Under the pieces are notes generated by a model, which had not been told where the DNA came from, ran no database searches, and was given only the letters and a program-made list of their open reading frames with translations. Shown in pieces: positions 25,883-34,345 of a stretch of DNA of 64,000 bases. The stretch comes from Vagococcus allomyrinae. Its GTDB lineage: Bacteria; Bacillota; Bacilli; Lactobacillales; Vagococcaceae. Both the position numbers and the translations under genes were made by a program. Each line of letters opens with the position of its first letter. Within the stretch, counting starts at the first letter, position 1. Location: contig NZ_JAEEGA010000010.1 of NCBI RefSeq assembly GCF_017829975.1, positions 161,914-225,913 of the forward strand, given 5' to 3'.

Positions 25883-26665
25883 TTAGTTACCAATGTTGAA
25901 GATATTATGGATGTCCTGTAACCATCCTGGAATTTTCATGCGGAAACTTTCAATCATCTGCAAGTCGAAACCACGGAAGAAGCCACTAAAGACAAATAAG
26001 AGAATAATAGCAACCATCATGCTTTTTGTCACTCGGTTCCAACCGATTTCATCAACGCCTTTACCGATTAATATACCAAGTACCACGCCTGGAACCGCAT
26101 TTCCCATTACCATGGTGGCTAAGCCGCCAAAGATTGTCGTCCATAAACCAGAACGTTTCCCTGCGTCAATTGCGGCTAACCAAAATAGGACTGGCATAAC
26201 TGTATTAATCAATAAATTAGCTGCTGGCACGAGAACTGCAACTGCTGTGACTTGTAATGATTCAGGAATTGCTGAAGCGGTAGTATTCAAGAAAGCGACG
26301 ACAGCCATGCCAATTAAGGCGCCTGCAATTCCCATCTTTTTGGGATTGTGAACAGTTTCTGCCACATTTTTATTTTTTACTAATAGTGCCGCCGCCGCCC
26401 AGTTAGGAATAACCCGATGATCCACATCTTGGGTAAAGGCGCCTGCGCCTACAGTTGATGCCCAGGCATTAAAGAAAAAACCTAGGCCAAATGAGAAGTG
26501 ACTGGCTGCATCGCCTTCACAGGCGTTCATTTCACCTAATGTTCGAAAGGCACCTAAGCCCTGTGTGCTTGGTGCGTGAAACATTCTAGCGGCACCAGTG
26601 CCAACAGCAAACCCAACTAGTCCGCCAATAACCAGTGATTTTAATAGTATGATAATAACACTCAT
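25883..26665 (-). CDS. DUF4311 family membrane protein (EF_0832-type)
   Basis: 260 residues with several membrane helices and the conserved stretch FRTLGEMNACEGDAASHFSFGLGFFFNAWAST. It is probably the main translocating subunit of the EF_0830-0833 system. AAGGAGG precedes the ATG, which overlaps the DUF4312 stop as ATGA, so the two are coupled. Function is inferred from membrane nature and fixed gene order. Confidence 0.85.
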   Translation of the reverse strand: MSVIIILLKSLVIGGLVGFAVGTGAARMFHAPSTQGLGAFRTLGEMNACEGDAASHFSFGLGFFFNAWASTVGAGAFTQDVDHRVIPNWAAAALLVKNKNVAETVHNPKKMGIAGALIGMAVVAFLNTTASAIPESLQVTAVAVLVPAANLLINTVMPVLFWLAAIDAGKRSGLWTTIFGGLATMVMGNAVPGVVLGILIGKGVDEIGWNRVTKSMMVAIILLFVFSGFFRGFDLQMIESFRMKIPGWLQDIHNIFNIGN

Positions 26666-27033
26666 TTAATTGCCTCCTTAATTCGTTTGGTCCAGTGTGG
26701 AAGAGGAACAGCTTGAGGATCGGCCACTTTTGTTTCAACAAAGAGGACATTTGCCATCTCTACTAACGTAATTTCAACTTCAACATCAAGAAGCACACGA
26801 TAGCTGACTCGTGTCCGAGGCAGCAAGAAGAATAGAAAACGTTCTGTATAGGTTTCTTGCTCGGCCTTGATTACACTAATTGAGATTGGTTCTATCCGTG
26901 CGATGACATCATTTTTTTGTTTTAAAATGCGTCCGTGAATCTGGTTAAGGGCGTGAGCGAAGGCTTGTTGCTTTTCTTCTCCAACCCCTTCGAGCCGAAT
27001 TATTTGTTGCTTTTTTGTTGTGACATTTTCCAT
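26662..27033 (-). CDS. DUF4312 family protein (EF_0831-type)
   Basis: 123-residue soluble protein, alpha/beta pattern, no catalytic motif that I can identify (GEEKQQAFAHALNQIHGRILKQ at the start). Always found with the SFCGS and DUF4310/4311 genes. It may be a cytoplasmic subunit of that transporter. Confidence 0.82.
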   Translation of the reverse strand: MENVTTKKQQIIRLEGVGEEKQQAFAHALNQIHGRILKQKNDVIARIEPISISVIKAEQETYTERFLFFLLPRTRVSYRVLLDVEVEITLVEMANVLFVETKVADPQAVPLPHWTKRIKEAIK

Positions 27034-27052
27034 TATCCCTCGTCCTCTCTGA

Positions 27053-27409
27053 TTACTTGGCTTGTTTTTTTATGAATGCTTCAACCAAGCGTTTGCCAAG
27101 CTCTTCTTGATCCATAAACCCAAAACCAAGGACTGTTTTGCCATCTTGAATTGCTGTGACACCTTCTTCGATTGAGCGCATACCATGGCGTTCCGGATAG
27201 CCATATTTTGTAGCAGCTGTTAGGGACCCTGCGCCACCACTGCCACAAAATGAGATCCCCAAATCTGCTTCTTCTTGTTGCATCACATCGCCTAAACGCA
27301 TATCAGCGCCCATTCCAGGGACTACTACTGCCATTCCTCCGGCTGCTTCTACTCCTTTGGCGACATTTTGTCCTTTACCTAATCGATCTGCAATAACGAC
27401 TTTAATCAT
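27053..27409 (-). CDS. Glycine-rich SFCGS family protein (EF_0830-type)
   Basis: 118 residues named for the motif GISFCGSGGAGSL at about residue 52; the cysteine there is a candidate phosphoryl acceptor by analogy with PTS EIIB proteins, which is my inference. Starts MIKVVIADRLGKGQNVAKG. Ribosome site AAGGAG at nine bases. It is the first structural gene after the PRD regulator (16-base gap). Confidence 0.87.
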   Translation of the reverse strand: MIKVVIADRLGKGQNVAKGVEAAGGMAVVVPGMGADMRLGDVMQQEEADLGISFCGSGGAGSLTAATKYGYPERHGMRSIEEGVTAIQDGKTVLGFGFMDQEELGKRLVEAFIKKQAK

Positions 27410-27425
27410 TTAAAAAACTCCTTTT

Positions 27426-29636
27426 TTAGTTGTATTTTGCTGTTTCAAAATGAATAGACAGTACATATTTCTCATCTACTGACAAATTGGTGATTTCATC
27501 AACGACAACGCTAGCGATATTCAGCGCATCTTCTGATACTTCCGAAAACAACCTTTCATCAACTTTTGGAAGTGATTCACCAGTCTCCGAGCGACGAATC
27601 ATTTCATTGAGATGGTTAACTAAAATCGTCCATTGAACTTCAGTTGGATGAATACCGGCTTTGTTAAGTAGCTGTTCCACCCGTTGAATTAGTTGTTTTA
27701 ATTTCTCTTGATACTGACTTTCATTGATTATTTTCTCGGCATCATGTGATAGGCCCATCTTATGCGACACTTCCTTTTTTAAATAATGTAATAAGGCCAA
27801 AATCTCCGATTCATTAACTGGTAGTTGATTAATAGCAAAAAGACTTTCGATTTCTGCAACAATAATTTTGTTTTGTTCAATAATTTGTTTGGCGTCAACA
27901 CTGTTTTGCTGGTATTGAGCATGATAAACAATCCGATGAACCATCAGAAAAACATGCAATAAAAATGACGTCATAAGGTCTGACTCAATCCGATCACCTA
28001 AGAGGGATTTAAGTCCTTCAAAAATGATAAATCCTTTCACAATCAGTTCACGGCTCTCTTCTTCAGCCGTTAAAGTCGATTGACTTTTTTGTCGTAATTT
28101 CAAGTTGACGGGATTGTTGGTGGATGTCCCCACTGCTAACAAATCATCAACAGCTTGTTGGATTTTTTTTAGATCCTCTTGTGAAGGAATTGGGTTAACT
28201 TTAATCCAAGGGATACTGCTTTCTTCAATTGGGAAAATCGTGATAATCAAATCAGGGGAACAAGTTTTAATTACTTCATCCAAATTTAAGATTGACGCGA
28301 AGGAAACAATATCCAAATCATTGATCTCCTCAGTAATTGTTTGCTGAATTAGGCTGGTTACACCTAAACCGGTGGAACAGACATAGACAACTTTGACACT
28401 GTCCTTCGGCCGATATTTCTCCAAAGTCACGAGGAAATGTAAAGCCAAATACGCCACAAAGGAATCGTTCACCATTAAGGCCGCCCCAGTAATCATTTGT
28501 TCACTGGCTTCGCGGATTGAGGTATAAAGAGATGGATATTTGGCTTTAATGTCTACGACAAAAGGATTGTACTCATTTACGAACAGGTGCTTGCGATACA
28601 ATCTCAAGGATAGATGGGCAAATAAATTAGTAAAGAGGGTGTCGTCTTTGGCAAAAGGGTAGTGTAATTGCTGTCCGACATACCTGATTATTCCTTCTGT
28701 AATCGCTGCTGTATCCTGATTTTGCTCGGCTTCAAAGACATCGCTATATATATAGTGGTATTCATCTTTCAAGATTGGCAGCTCAAATTTTTCATAAATC
28801 GATTGAACGAGCAAGAAGGGGAGTTCTTTTTGCCGCAAGAGAGTTGGTTGATCACTTAGCAATTTGTAACTGCCAATTGTCCGCTGGCGCCTTAACCGGC
28901 TTACTGAAATGGCCGTACGGATGGTAATTGATAATATTTCACTATAATTCAATTGTTCAAGCATACTACCGTTGATTAATTCTGTCATACTGTTAAGAGT
29001 AGCTTGGTAGGTTTCTTGAAATTCGCGATCAGAACCAATGTACACGCTAAAAGGATGCTCCCGATTATTTGTCTTGACTAACTTATTCATGATGTTGTAT
29101 ATATCATATTCCGATAATTCCGTTTGAATTACCTGCTCCATGGCTAAGCGAATATTTGTTTCGTTGCCTTCTACTTTAATTCCTTTGCGAGGTTGTTTGA
29201 CTAACCTTAAGTCATTTGCCTGCAAAAAATCTTCAACCTTTTCCAAGTCACTAGTTATTGTGTTTTTACTTACAAGCAACTTTTCACTTAACGCATCGCT
29301 ACTGATATACTCCCGATTATTCAATAATTCAAAGACCAGTTTGTATAACCGAACATCTTGGTCAAAGCTATCTTCTAATTTCTCTAAGCGTAACACTTCA
29401 TTTTTTAAGGACAATTTTTGAAAGTCAGCTAACTCAATCCAGATTCCTTTTCCTCGTTTGGATAACAGCTGGTAATCACGGGCTGCTAGCCATAGACGAA
29501 TATTATCTAGATCATATTTAATTGTTCGGACGCTTAAATCAAATAGACCCGCTAATTCCTTAATTTGTACAACGCCACTATTCGTCAATAGATGGAGTAA
29601 TATGCTGTTTTCTCGTTTACTAAGTTGAATGGTCAT
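27426..29636 (-). CDS. PRD-containing transcriptional regulator (BglG/MtlR-like)
   Basis: 736 residues. Two N-terminal winged helices (NSGVVQIKELAGLFDLSVRTIKYDL and EYISSDALSEKLLVSKNTITSDL), then PRD-type helices, an EIIB-Gat-like domain (VVYVCSTGLGVTSLIQQTI, with the phosphorylatable cysteine) and a further PRD-like C-terminal region. There is no EIIA domain at the end. Such proteins activate sugar operons according to PTS phosphorylation. It leads the SFCGS-DUF4310 operon, which it most likely controls. Its leader carries a hairpin (29655-29683). Confidence 0.88.
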   Translation of the reverse strand: MTIQLSKRENSILLHLLTNSGVVQIKELAGLFDLSVRTIKYDLDNIRLWLAARDYQLLSKRGKGIWIELADFQKLSLKNEVLRLEKLEDSFDQDVRLYKLVFELLNNREYISSDALSEKLLVSKNTITSDLEKVEDFLQANDLRLVKQPRKGIKVEGNETNIRLAMEQVIQTELSEYDIYNIMNKLVKTNNREHPFSVYIGSDREFQETYQATLNSMTELINGSMLEQLNYSEILSITIRTAISVSRLRRQRTIGSYKLLSDQPTLLRQKELPFLLVQSIYEKFELPILKDEYHYIYSDVFEAEQNQDTAAITEGIIRYVGQQLHYPFAKDDTLFTNLFAHLSLRLYRKHLFVNEYNPFVVDIKAKYPSLYTSIREASEQMITGAALMVNDSFVAYLALHFLVTLEKYRPKDSVKVVYVCSTGLGVTSLIQQTITEEINDLDIVSFASILNLDEVIKTCSPDLIITIFPIEESSIPWIKVNPIPSQEDLKKIQQAVDDLLAVGTSTNNPVNLKLRQKSQSTLTAEEESRELIVKGFIIFEGLKSLLGDRIESDLMTSFLLHVFLMVHRIVYHAQYQQNSVDAKQIIEQNKIIVAEIESLFAINQLPVNESEILALLHYLKKEVSHKMGLSHDAEKIINESQYQEKLKQLIQRVEQLLNKAGIHPTEVQWTILVNHLNEMIRRSETGESLPKVDERLFSEVSEDALNIASVVVDEITNLSVDEKYVLSIHFETAKYN

Positions 29637-29654
29637 CGCCTTATCTCCTTATCT

Positions 29655-29683
29655 CACTCGCTTTTATAGGAGAAAAGCGAGTG
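29655..29683 (-). promoter_or_regulatory. Leader hairpin of the PRD regulator
   Basis: On the minus strand CACTCGCTTTT pairs with AAAAGCGAGTG (11 bp) around the loop CTCCTAT. The loop contains CTCCT, which is complementary to the AGGAG ribosome site a few bases downstream, so loop-to-ribosome-site pairing is possible. No T-run follows, so it is not a terminator. Confidence 0.5.
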
Positions 29684-29763
29684 TGTCATTATTGGCCAAT
29701 TATTAGGATAACGGTTTCTTTCAACACCCATACTTTATAACAAAGTGTTCGTTTGCACAACAC

Positions 29764-29790
29764 AAAAAAATTGCACTTCTTTAAGTGCAA
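29764..29790 (-). terminator. Terminator of the minus-strand AraC gene
   Basis: On the minus strand TTGCACTT pairs with AAGTGCAA and is followed by seven T. It ends the transcript coming from 30896. Confidence 0.8.
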
Positions 29791-29876
29791 CACTAAATTT
29801 TGATTAGTGCAAGTTTCCAAGATACTTCAAGTGAAAGCCTATTATCGCTTGTATTTTCCTGTTTTCATTTTCGAGT

Positions 29877-29910
29877 GCTTCCTCATAATATTATGATTTT
29901 ATGAGGAAGC
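29877..29910. repeat. Twelve-base-pair inverted repeat in the intergenic region
   Basis: GCTTCCTCATAA at 29877-29888 is exactly repeated in inverse at 29899-29910, with a 10-base AT-rich loop. There is no T-run on either side. The 378-base stretch 29637-30014 holds this, the terminator at 29764, a second dyad CACTA/TAGTG at 29791-29809 and the PRD leader hairpin; no gene is seen. Confidence 0.6.
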
Positions 29911-30014
29911 AATTGCAGGTGTCAAAAAAAAAAATGCATAAGGATAAGGAAAATAGAAAACTTATCCGAATGGTTTCTTTGTTGACGTTGAATTATTGGT
30001 TCTGTAAAGGGTTC

Positions 30015-30896
30015 CTACTCATTGGTCAAGCCAGTGGTAATGGGATAGGTATTTCTAAATTCACTGGGGGTCATTTGTTCAGTTTTTTTGAATAATTTAT
30101 AAAAATAGCTTTTGTCTTTAAAGCCACAGAGATTGCTGATTTCTTCAATATTGAGGGAGGTGCTTAAAAGGAGTTCTTTCGATTTTAAGAGACGCTCAGT
30201 ATTGATGTATTCGGTGACGGTTTGATTAAACTGTTTTGAGAAAATTCTGGAGAGATAGGATTTATTGTAGTTAAATTCCACTGCGATGTCTTCAAGGCTA
30301 ATGTGATCTCGGCAATGGGCTTTAATCCATTGTTGAATCACCGATAAGGTTCGTTCAGATTTCGAGGTTTCGGCTAGGAATTCGGATTGCAGAAGACTGT
30401 TACTAATTTCAAATAGGATGCTGGTTATTAAGTAGTTAAGATGATATTGATTGGCGTTTTTTTGATTACAAAAATTAAAGAGTTGATTCAAGGAAATGTG
30501 TAGTCGACTGATGTTTAACGTGTCGGATAACATGGGTAACACCACAAAAGGAGACTGTTGATACATTTCTTCAACTTTAATGGAGATGGTTTCATGAGCT
30601 TCGATACTCGCAGGTTCATCACTTTCAAAATGACACCAGTAGAAAGACAAATCGCCTTCTTCAAATTGAGCTCCGTTATAATAAGTTCCAGGGCTGATGA
30701 CCACGAAGTCATCTTTTTTTATTTCCAAAAAGTCATCGCCAACTTGAAGGTGAAGGACGCCAGAGATACCTAAAATAAACTCGTAATTTGTGGCTATCCG
30801 TTCTGAGTGTTTCCATTTTTTGTTAAAGGTAAATTTCCCTGCTGAATGGAATGTCAATGCTTGATTGATGGCTAAAAATAAATAATTATTTTTCAT
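30015..30896 (-). CDS. AraC-family regulator with cupin-like sensor, divergent from ABC operon 1
   Basis: 293 residues. The N-terminal domain (about 15-110) has a cupin-like sensor pattern (LQVGDDFLEIKKDDFVVISPGTYYNG). The C-terminus has the AraC DNA-binding pair (ISLEDIAVEFNYNKSYLSRIFSKQFNQTVTEYI and LNIEEISNLCGFKDKSYFYKLFKKTEQMTPSEFR). ATG 30896 has AGGAGAG upstream; an ATG at 30914 lies within that site. It is divergent from the solute-binding protein at 31207 and probably activates that operon in response to its sugar. Confidence 0.9.
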   Translation of the reverse strand: MKNNYLFLAINQALTFHSAGKFTFNKKWKHSERIATNYEFILGISGVLHLQVGDDFLEIKKDDFVVISPGTYYNGAQFEEGDLSFYWCHFESDEPASIEAHETISIKVEEMYQQSPFVVLPMLSDTLNISRLHISLNQLFNFCNQKNANQYHLNYLITSILFEISNSLLQSEFLAETSKSERTLSVIQQWIKAHCRDHISLEDIAVEFNYNKSYLSRIFSKQFNQTVTEYINTERLLKSKELLLSTSLNIEEISNLCGFKDKSYFYKLFKKTEQMTPSEFRNTYPITTGLTNE

Positions 30897-30930
30897 TGAG
30901 TCTGCTCTCCTCATATAATTCTTAAAGTAT

Positions 30931-30959
30931 ATTATACTACGAGTTAAGTATAAAGTAAA
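30931..30959 (-). promoter_or_regulatory. SigmaA promoter for the AraC gene
   Basis: On the minus strand TTTACT, 17-base spacer, TATAAT. The rest of the 310-base divergent region (30897-31206) also contains a perfect 12-base palindrome AAACACGTGTTT at 31056-31067 that could be an operator; I see no clear plus-strand -35/-10. Confidence 0.65.
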
Positions 30960-31206
30960 AATTAGCCACTATTTATTAGGTCTCTGCTACTTACTAATTT
31001 AAAAAAAGATGATATTCTTAGGGTCCTAGGGTTAGTATATAAGCTTAAATGAGTTAAACACGTGTTTCGTTGTTACAAATTGAATGGTTTTTTTTTACTT
31101 TGAGGTAGTAATTAAAGGTGAATGTATGCGCTTAATTGTTTGAGTGGAATGACATGTTGCGATTAGTGACGGTCGTTGATAAGTTGAAAATAATAAGGAG
31201 TGAATC

Positions 31207-32472
31207 ATGATGAAGAAAAACGTAATGTCGTTTATTGTCGCATTTGGGTTACTGTTAACACTTGGAGCTTGTTCTTCCAGTGGCGATCAAGCATCGTCAG
31301 AAAGTACCACTTTAACACTTTCAATTTGGGAGACTTATGAAAAAGAAGGAATGGAGCAGATCGCGGAAGCTTTTGAGGCAGATCATCCTGAGATTAAAGT
31401 TAATGTAGAAGTGACGCCTTGGAGTCAGTATTGGACCAAACTTGAGGCCGCCTCAACCGGCGGAACGGCTGCGGATATTGTGACGATGCTTTCTAGTGAG
31501 TTTTACAATTATGCAGCAAATGGGCAACTGATGAATTTAGGGGAACTGGTAAAGAATGGCGACATCGATGTGTCTGCCTATCGGCCAGAAATTGCTGATC
31601 TGTACACCTTTGAAGATGAGCTATACACGGTTCCTAAAGATGTGGATTCTTTAGGCCTTTGGTACAATAAAACACTTTTTGATGCACAAGGTCTGGCCTA
31701 TCCTGATGAGTCCTGGACCTGGGAGACTTTACTTGAAACAGCTAAAAAGCTGACAGATCAAGAAAAGGGAACCTATGGCTTTGCTGCCCCGAACACGGGG
31801 CAAGATGGTTATAATTCTTTTGTTTTTCAAAATGGTGGCAACTTTTTAAATGATGAGCGCAATGCCTCGACCATCAACCAAAAAAACACAGTTGAGGCTT
31901 TGCAGTGGTTTGTCGATCTCAGTACGAAAGAAGGGGTATCACCGACTGATGACCAGCTATCTGAAAATGACGCTGTTACCAGTTTTCAGTCAGGGAAGGT
32001 TGCCATGGTAGTTCAGGGGTCGTGGATGACCAGTCAGTTTAGAGATAATGAGTATACCTTAAAAAATTGTGATGTGGCAGTTCTTCCTAAAGGCAAGGAA
32101 CGAGCCACTCAAATGAACGGCAAAGGTTATGCGATTTCTGCTCAAACGAAGCATCCTGAAGCGGCCAAAAAATTTATTACGTTTTTAGGGTCAGAAGAAG
32201 GCATGAAGATTCAAGCGGAAACAGGAACGGCCATTCCGGCTTTTGAAGGCCTTGGTGATGCTTGGGTGGAAGCAAGCTCAGATTTTAATGCCCAGGTATT
32301 TGTCGATCAGTTGGAATTTGGGGTGATGAAACCTTATTCCAAAGCCACTAAATCGGTTGAAACGGCGATTGGTGAAGGGCTTAGAGAGGCCTTTAGCGGT
32401 AAAAAATCGGTGGCGGAGTTAACGCCTAAAATTGATAAAGAAATCAATGAGCTGTTAAAAGCGGCCGAGTAG
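31207..32472 (+). CDS. ABC sugar importer 1, solute-binding lipoprotein
   Basis: 421 residues of the family 1 extracellular solute-binding proteins. Signal peptide with lipobox LTLGAC (lipidated cysteine about residue 22) then a linker rich in Ser. Body motifs LTLSIWETYEKEGMEQIAEAFEADHPEIKVNVE, SLGLWYNKTLFDAQGL and MVVQGSWMTSQF are typical for oligosaccharide binding. AAGGAG six bases before tandem ATGs. It precedes two permeases, GH127 and mannonate dehydratase, so the ligand is probably an arabinose- or uronate-containing oligosaccharide. Confidence 0.93.
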   Translation: MMKKNVMSFIVAFGLLLTLGACSSSGDQASSESTTLTLSIWETYEKEGMEQIAEAFEADHPEIKVNVEVTPWSQYWTKLEAASTGGTAADIVTMLSSEFYNYAANGQLMNLGELVKNGDIDVSAYRPEIADLYTFEDELYTVPKDVDSLGLWYNKTLFDAQGLAYPDESWTWETLLETAKKLTDQEKGTYGFAAPNTGQDGYNSFVFQNGGNFLNDERNASTINQKNTVEALQWFVDLSTKEGVSPTDDQLSENDAVTSFQSGKVAMVVQGSWMTSQFRDNEYTLKNCDVAVLPKGKERATQMNGKGYAISAQTKHPEAAKKFITFLGSEEGMKIQAETGTAIPAFEGLGDAWVEASSDFNAQVFVDQLEFGVMKPYSKATKSVETAIGEGLREAFSGKKSVAELTPKIDKEINELLKAAE

Positions 32473-32479
32473 TGAGCGG

Positions 32480-32510
32480 TCAATTGCTAGTCGTTGTGGC
32501 TAGCAATTGA
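32480..32510 (+). terminator. Hairpin between solute-binding protein and permease genes, operon 1
   Basis: TCAATTGCTAG pairs with CTAGCAATTGA (11 bp). It has no T-run; it probably stabilises or partially ends the binding-protein message. The same arrangement recurs at 42293 and 54581. Confidence 0.6.
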
Positions 32511-32545
32511 TTTGGCGTAAAATTTCTTTATAGGAGGGTGATCAT

Positions 32546-33442
32546 TTGAAACAGAAAAAGCCATTAAGTATAAAAAAGAATGAGGTACCTTGGGCCTATT
32601 TTTTTATAGCTCCCACCGCCTTAGGGCTATTCTTTTTGAATATTAAACCAGCGATTGACTCGATTTATATGAGCTTTAATAAGTCGACTGGTTTTGGAAA
32701 TATGAAGTGGACAGGTCTTGCTAATTATCAGCGTCTGTTTAACGATCCGGAAGCTTGGCAATCACTGATCAATACCTTGAAATACGTGGTGATTGTCGTG
32801 CCAGCTGTCGTCATTTTATCGTTGTTGGTGGCAGTTCTTTTAAATCAGAAAGTCAAAGGTATGTCCGTGTATCGGACGATTTACTTTTTACCCGTGGTGG
32901 CTGCGCCGGCAGCTGTGGCGATGATCTGGAAGTGGTTGTTTAATTCTGATTATGGTTTGATAAATTTTGTTTTATCGAAAATGGGCATTGGGGGAATTGA
33001 TTGGTTGTCTAATCCAGACTATGCGATTTTGACCATCATGGTTGTTGGTGTCTGGGCAGGAATTGGCACGAATATGATTATTTTATTGGCTGGCCTGCAA
33101 GAAATACCGAAGGATTATTATGAGTCAGCGGAAATTGATGGCGCTAGCGCTATTAAACAGTTTTTTTCAATTACGTTACCCCTGGTGACGCCGACCTTGT
33201 TCTTTGTGGTTGTCACCACTATCATTGGTGCTTTTCAGGTATTTGATGTTATTTTTATGATGTTCTTACCGACGAGTTCTGCCATGTATCAGACTCAGTC
33301 ACTGGCTTATTTATTTTACAAGCACTCTTATCTCTTAAATGATAAAGGTTATGGGTCTACGATTGTTGTGTTGCTTTTAGTGATTATTTTGATTATTACG
33401 GCGATTCAATTGAAGCTTCAGAAAAAATGGGTTCATTACTAA
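32546..33442 (+). CDS. ABC sugar importer 1, permease (MalF/UgpA type)
   Basis: 298 residues, six expected membrane helices, with the EAA loop (ESAEIDGASAIKQFFSITLPLVTPTLFF) that contacts the ATPase. TTG start after AGGAGGG. Works with the next gene and the lipoprotein upstream; no ATPase gene in the operon. Confidence 0.92.
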   Translation: MKQKKPLSIKKNEVPWAYFFIAPTALGLFFLNIKPAIDSIYMSFNKSTGFGNMKWTGLANYQRLFNDPEAWQSLINTLKYVVIVVPAVVILSLLVAVLLNQKVKGMSVYRTIYFLPVVAAPAAVAMIWKWLFNSDYGLINFVLSKMGIGGIDWLSNPDYAILTIMVVGVWAGIGTNMIILLAGLQEIPKDYYESAEIDGASAIKQFFSITLPLVTPTLFFVVVTTIIGAFQVFDVIFMMFLPTSSAMYQTQSLAYLFYKHSYLLNDKGYGSTIVVLLLVIILIITAIQLKLQKKWVHY

Positions 33443-33457
33443 GGAGGGAATAGATGT

Positions 33458-34279
33458 ATGAAGAAAATTAACAGTAAGACGGTCGTGCACATCGTCTTAA
33501 TCATGGGAGGTCTCTTGATGGTGACGCCTTTTATTTGGATGATTTTAACATCAGGTAAGACATTGAGCGAGTCAACACGAATTCCTCCTACGATTTTTCC
33601 AAGTCAATTTCAGTGGCAAAATTTTAGTGCGATAAGTCAAAAATTTCCCTTCGCAACTTTTTATTTTAATACATTTTGGATGGTTATTGGTCGAGTGGTA
33701 ACCTCTGTTCTTTTTAGTGCGATGGCGGCTTATGCCTGTGCCAGGTTAAACTTTCCGGGGAAAAATCTTTTTTTCGGCATGATCCTAGTTCAAATGATGA
33801 TTCCTAGTCAAATTTTTATTACACCACAGTACTTGTTAGCGCAAAAATTAGGCATTTTAAATTCGATCCCTGGGTTAATTATGCCCGGTATTGTCAACGC
33901 TTTTGGGACTTTTTTATTGCGTCAGTTTTTTATGAGTTTGCCGAATGAATTAGAAGAAGCGGCGATTTTAGATGGGGCCTCGGTCTGGCAGATCTTTTTT
34001 AAGATTATGTTGCCTTTAGCTAAGTCCGGACTGATCGCCTTGAGTATCTTTGTGTCCCTTTGGACCTTTAAAGACTTAATGTGGCCTTTAATTGTCAATA
34101 CGTCCATCGATAAAATGACTCTCTCTGCGGGCTTAGCAAGCTTACAAGGTCAGTACACGACTCATTATCCGCAGCTGATGGCCGGCTCTTTACTGGCGAT
34201 TTGGCCGATGATTATCATCTTTATTGTGTTTCAAAAGCATTTTGTTGAAGGGGTTGCGACGACTGGTGGCAAGCTGTAG
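33458..34279 (+). CDS. ABC sugar importer 1, permease (MalG/UgpE type)
   Basis: 273 residues with six expected helices and the EAA loop (EEAAILDGASVWQIFFKIMLPLAKSGL). AAGGAGGG upstream at nine bases. It ends VEGVATTGGKL as in MalG-type subunits. GH127 follows 66 bases later in the same direction. Confidence 0.92.
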   Translation: MKKINSKTVVHIVLIMGGLLMVTPFIWMILTSGKTLSESTRIPPTIFPSQFQWQNFSAISQKFPFATFYFNTFWMVIGRVVTSVLFSAMAAYACARLNFPGKNLFFGMILVQMMIPSQIFITPQYLLAQKLGILNSIPGLIMPGIVNAFGTFLLRQFFMSLPNELEEAAILDGASVWQIFFKIMLPLAKSGLIALSIFVSLWTFKDLMWPLIVNTSIDKMTLSAGLASLQGQYTTHYPQLMAGSLLAIWPMIIIFIVFQKHFVEGVATTGGKL

Positions 34280-34345
34280 TGCAAGGGCGAGAGGGAAGGG
34301 AAAAGGCGTTATCAGTTAATAATTAAATGGGAGGCAGTAATAGAT

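Noticed and set aside
25893..26351. 152-residue plus-strand frame across the DUF4311 gene
   Set aside because: It is the mirror of a strong membrane-protein gene and has the biased composition of an antisense frame.
29901..30095. 64-residue plus-strand frame
   Set aside because: It overlaps the end of the AraC gene on the other strand, has no ribosome site and low-complexity lysine-rich content.
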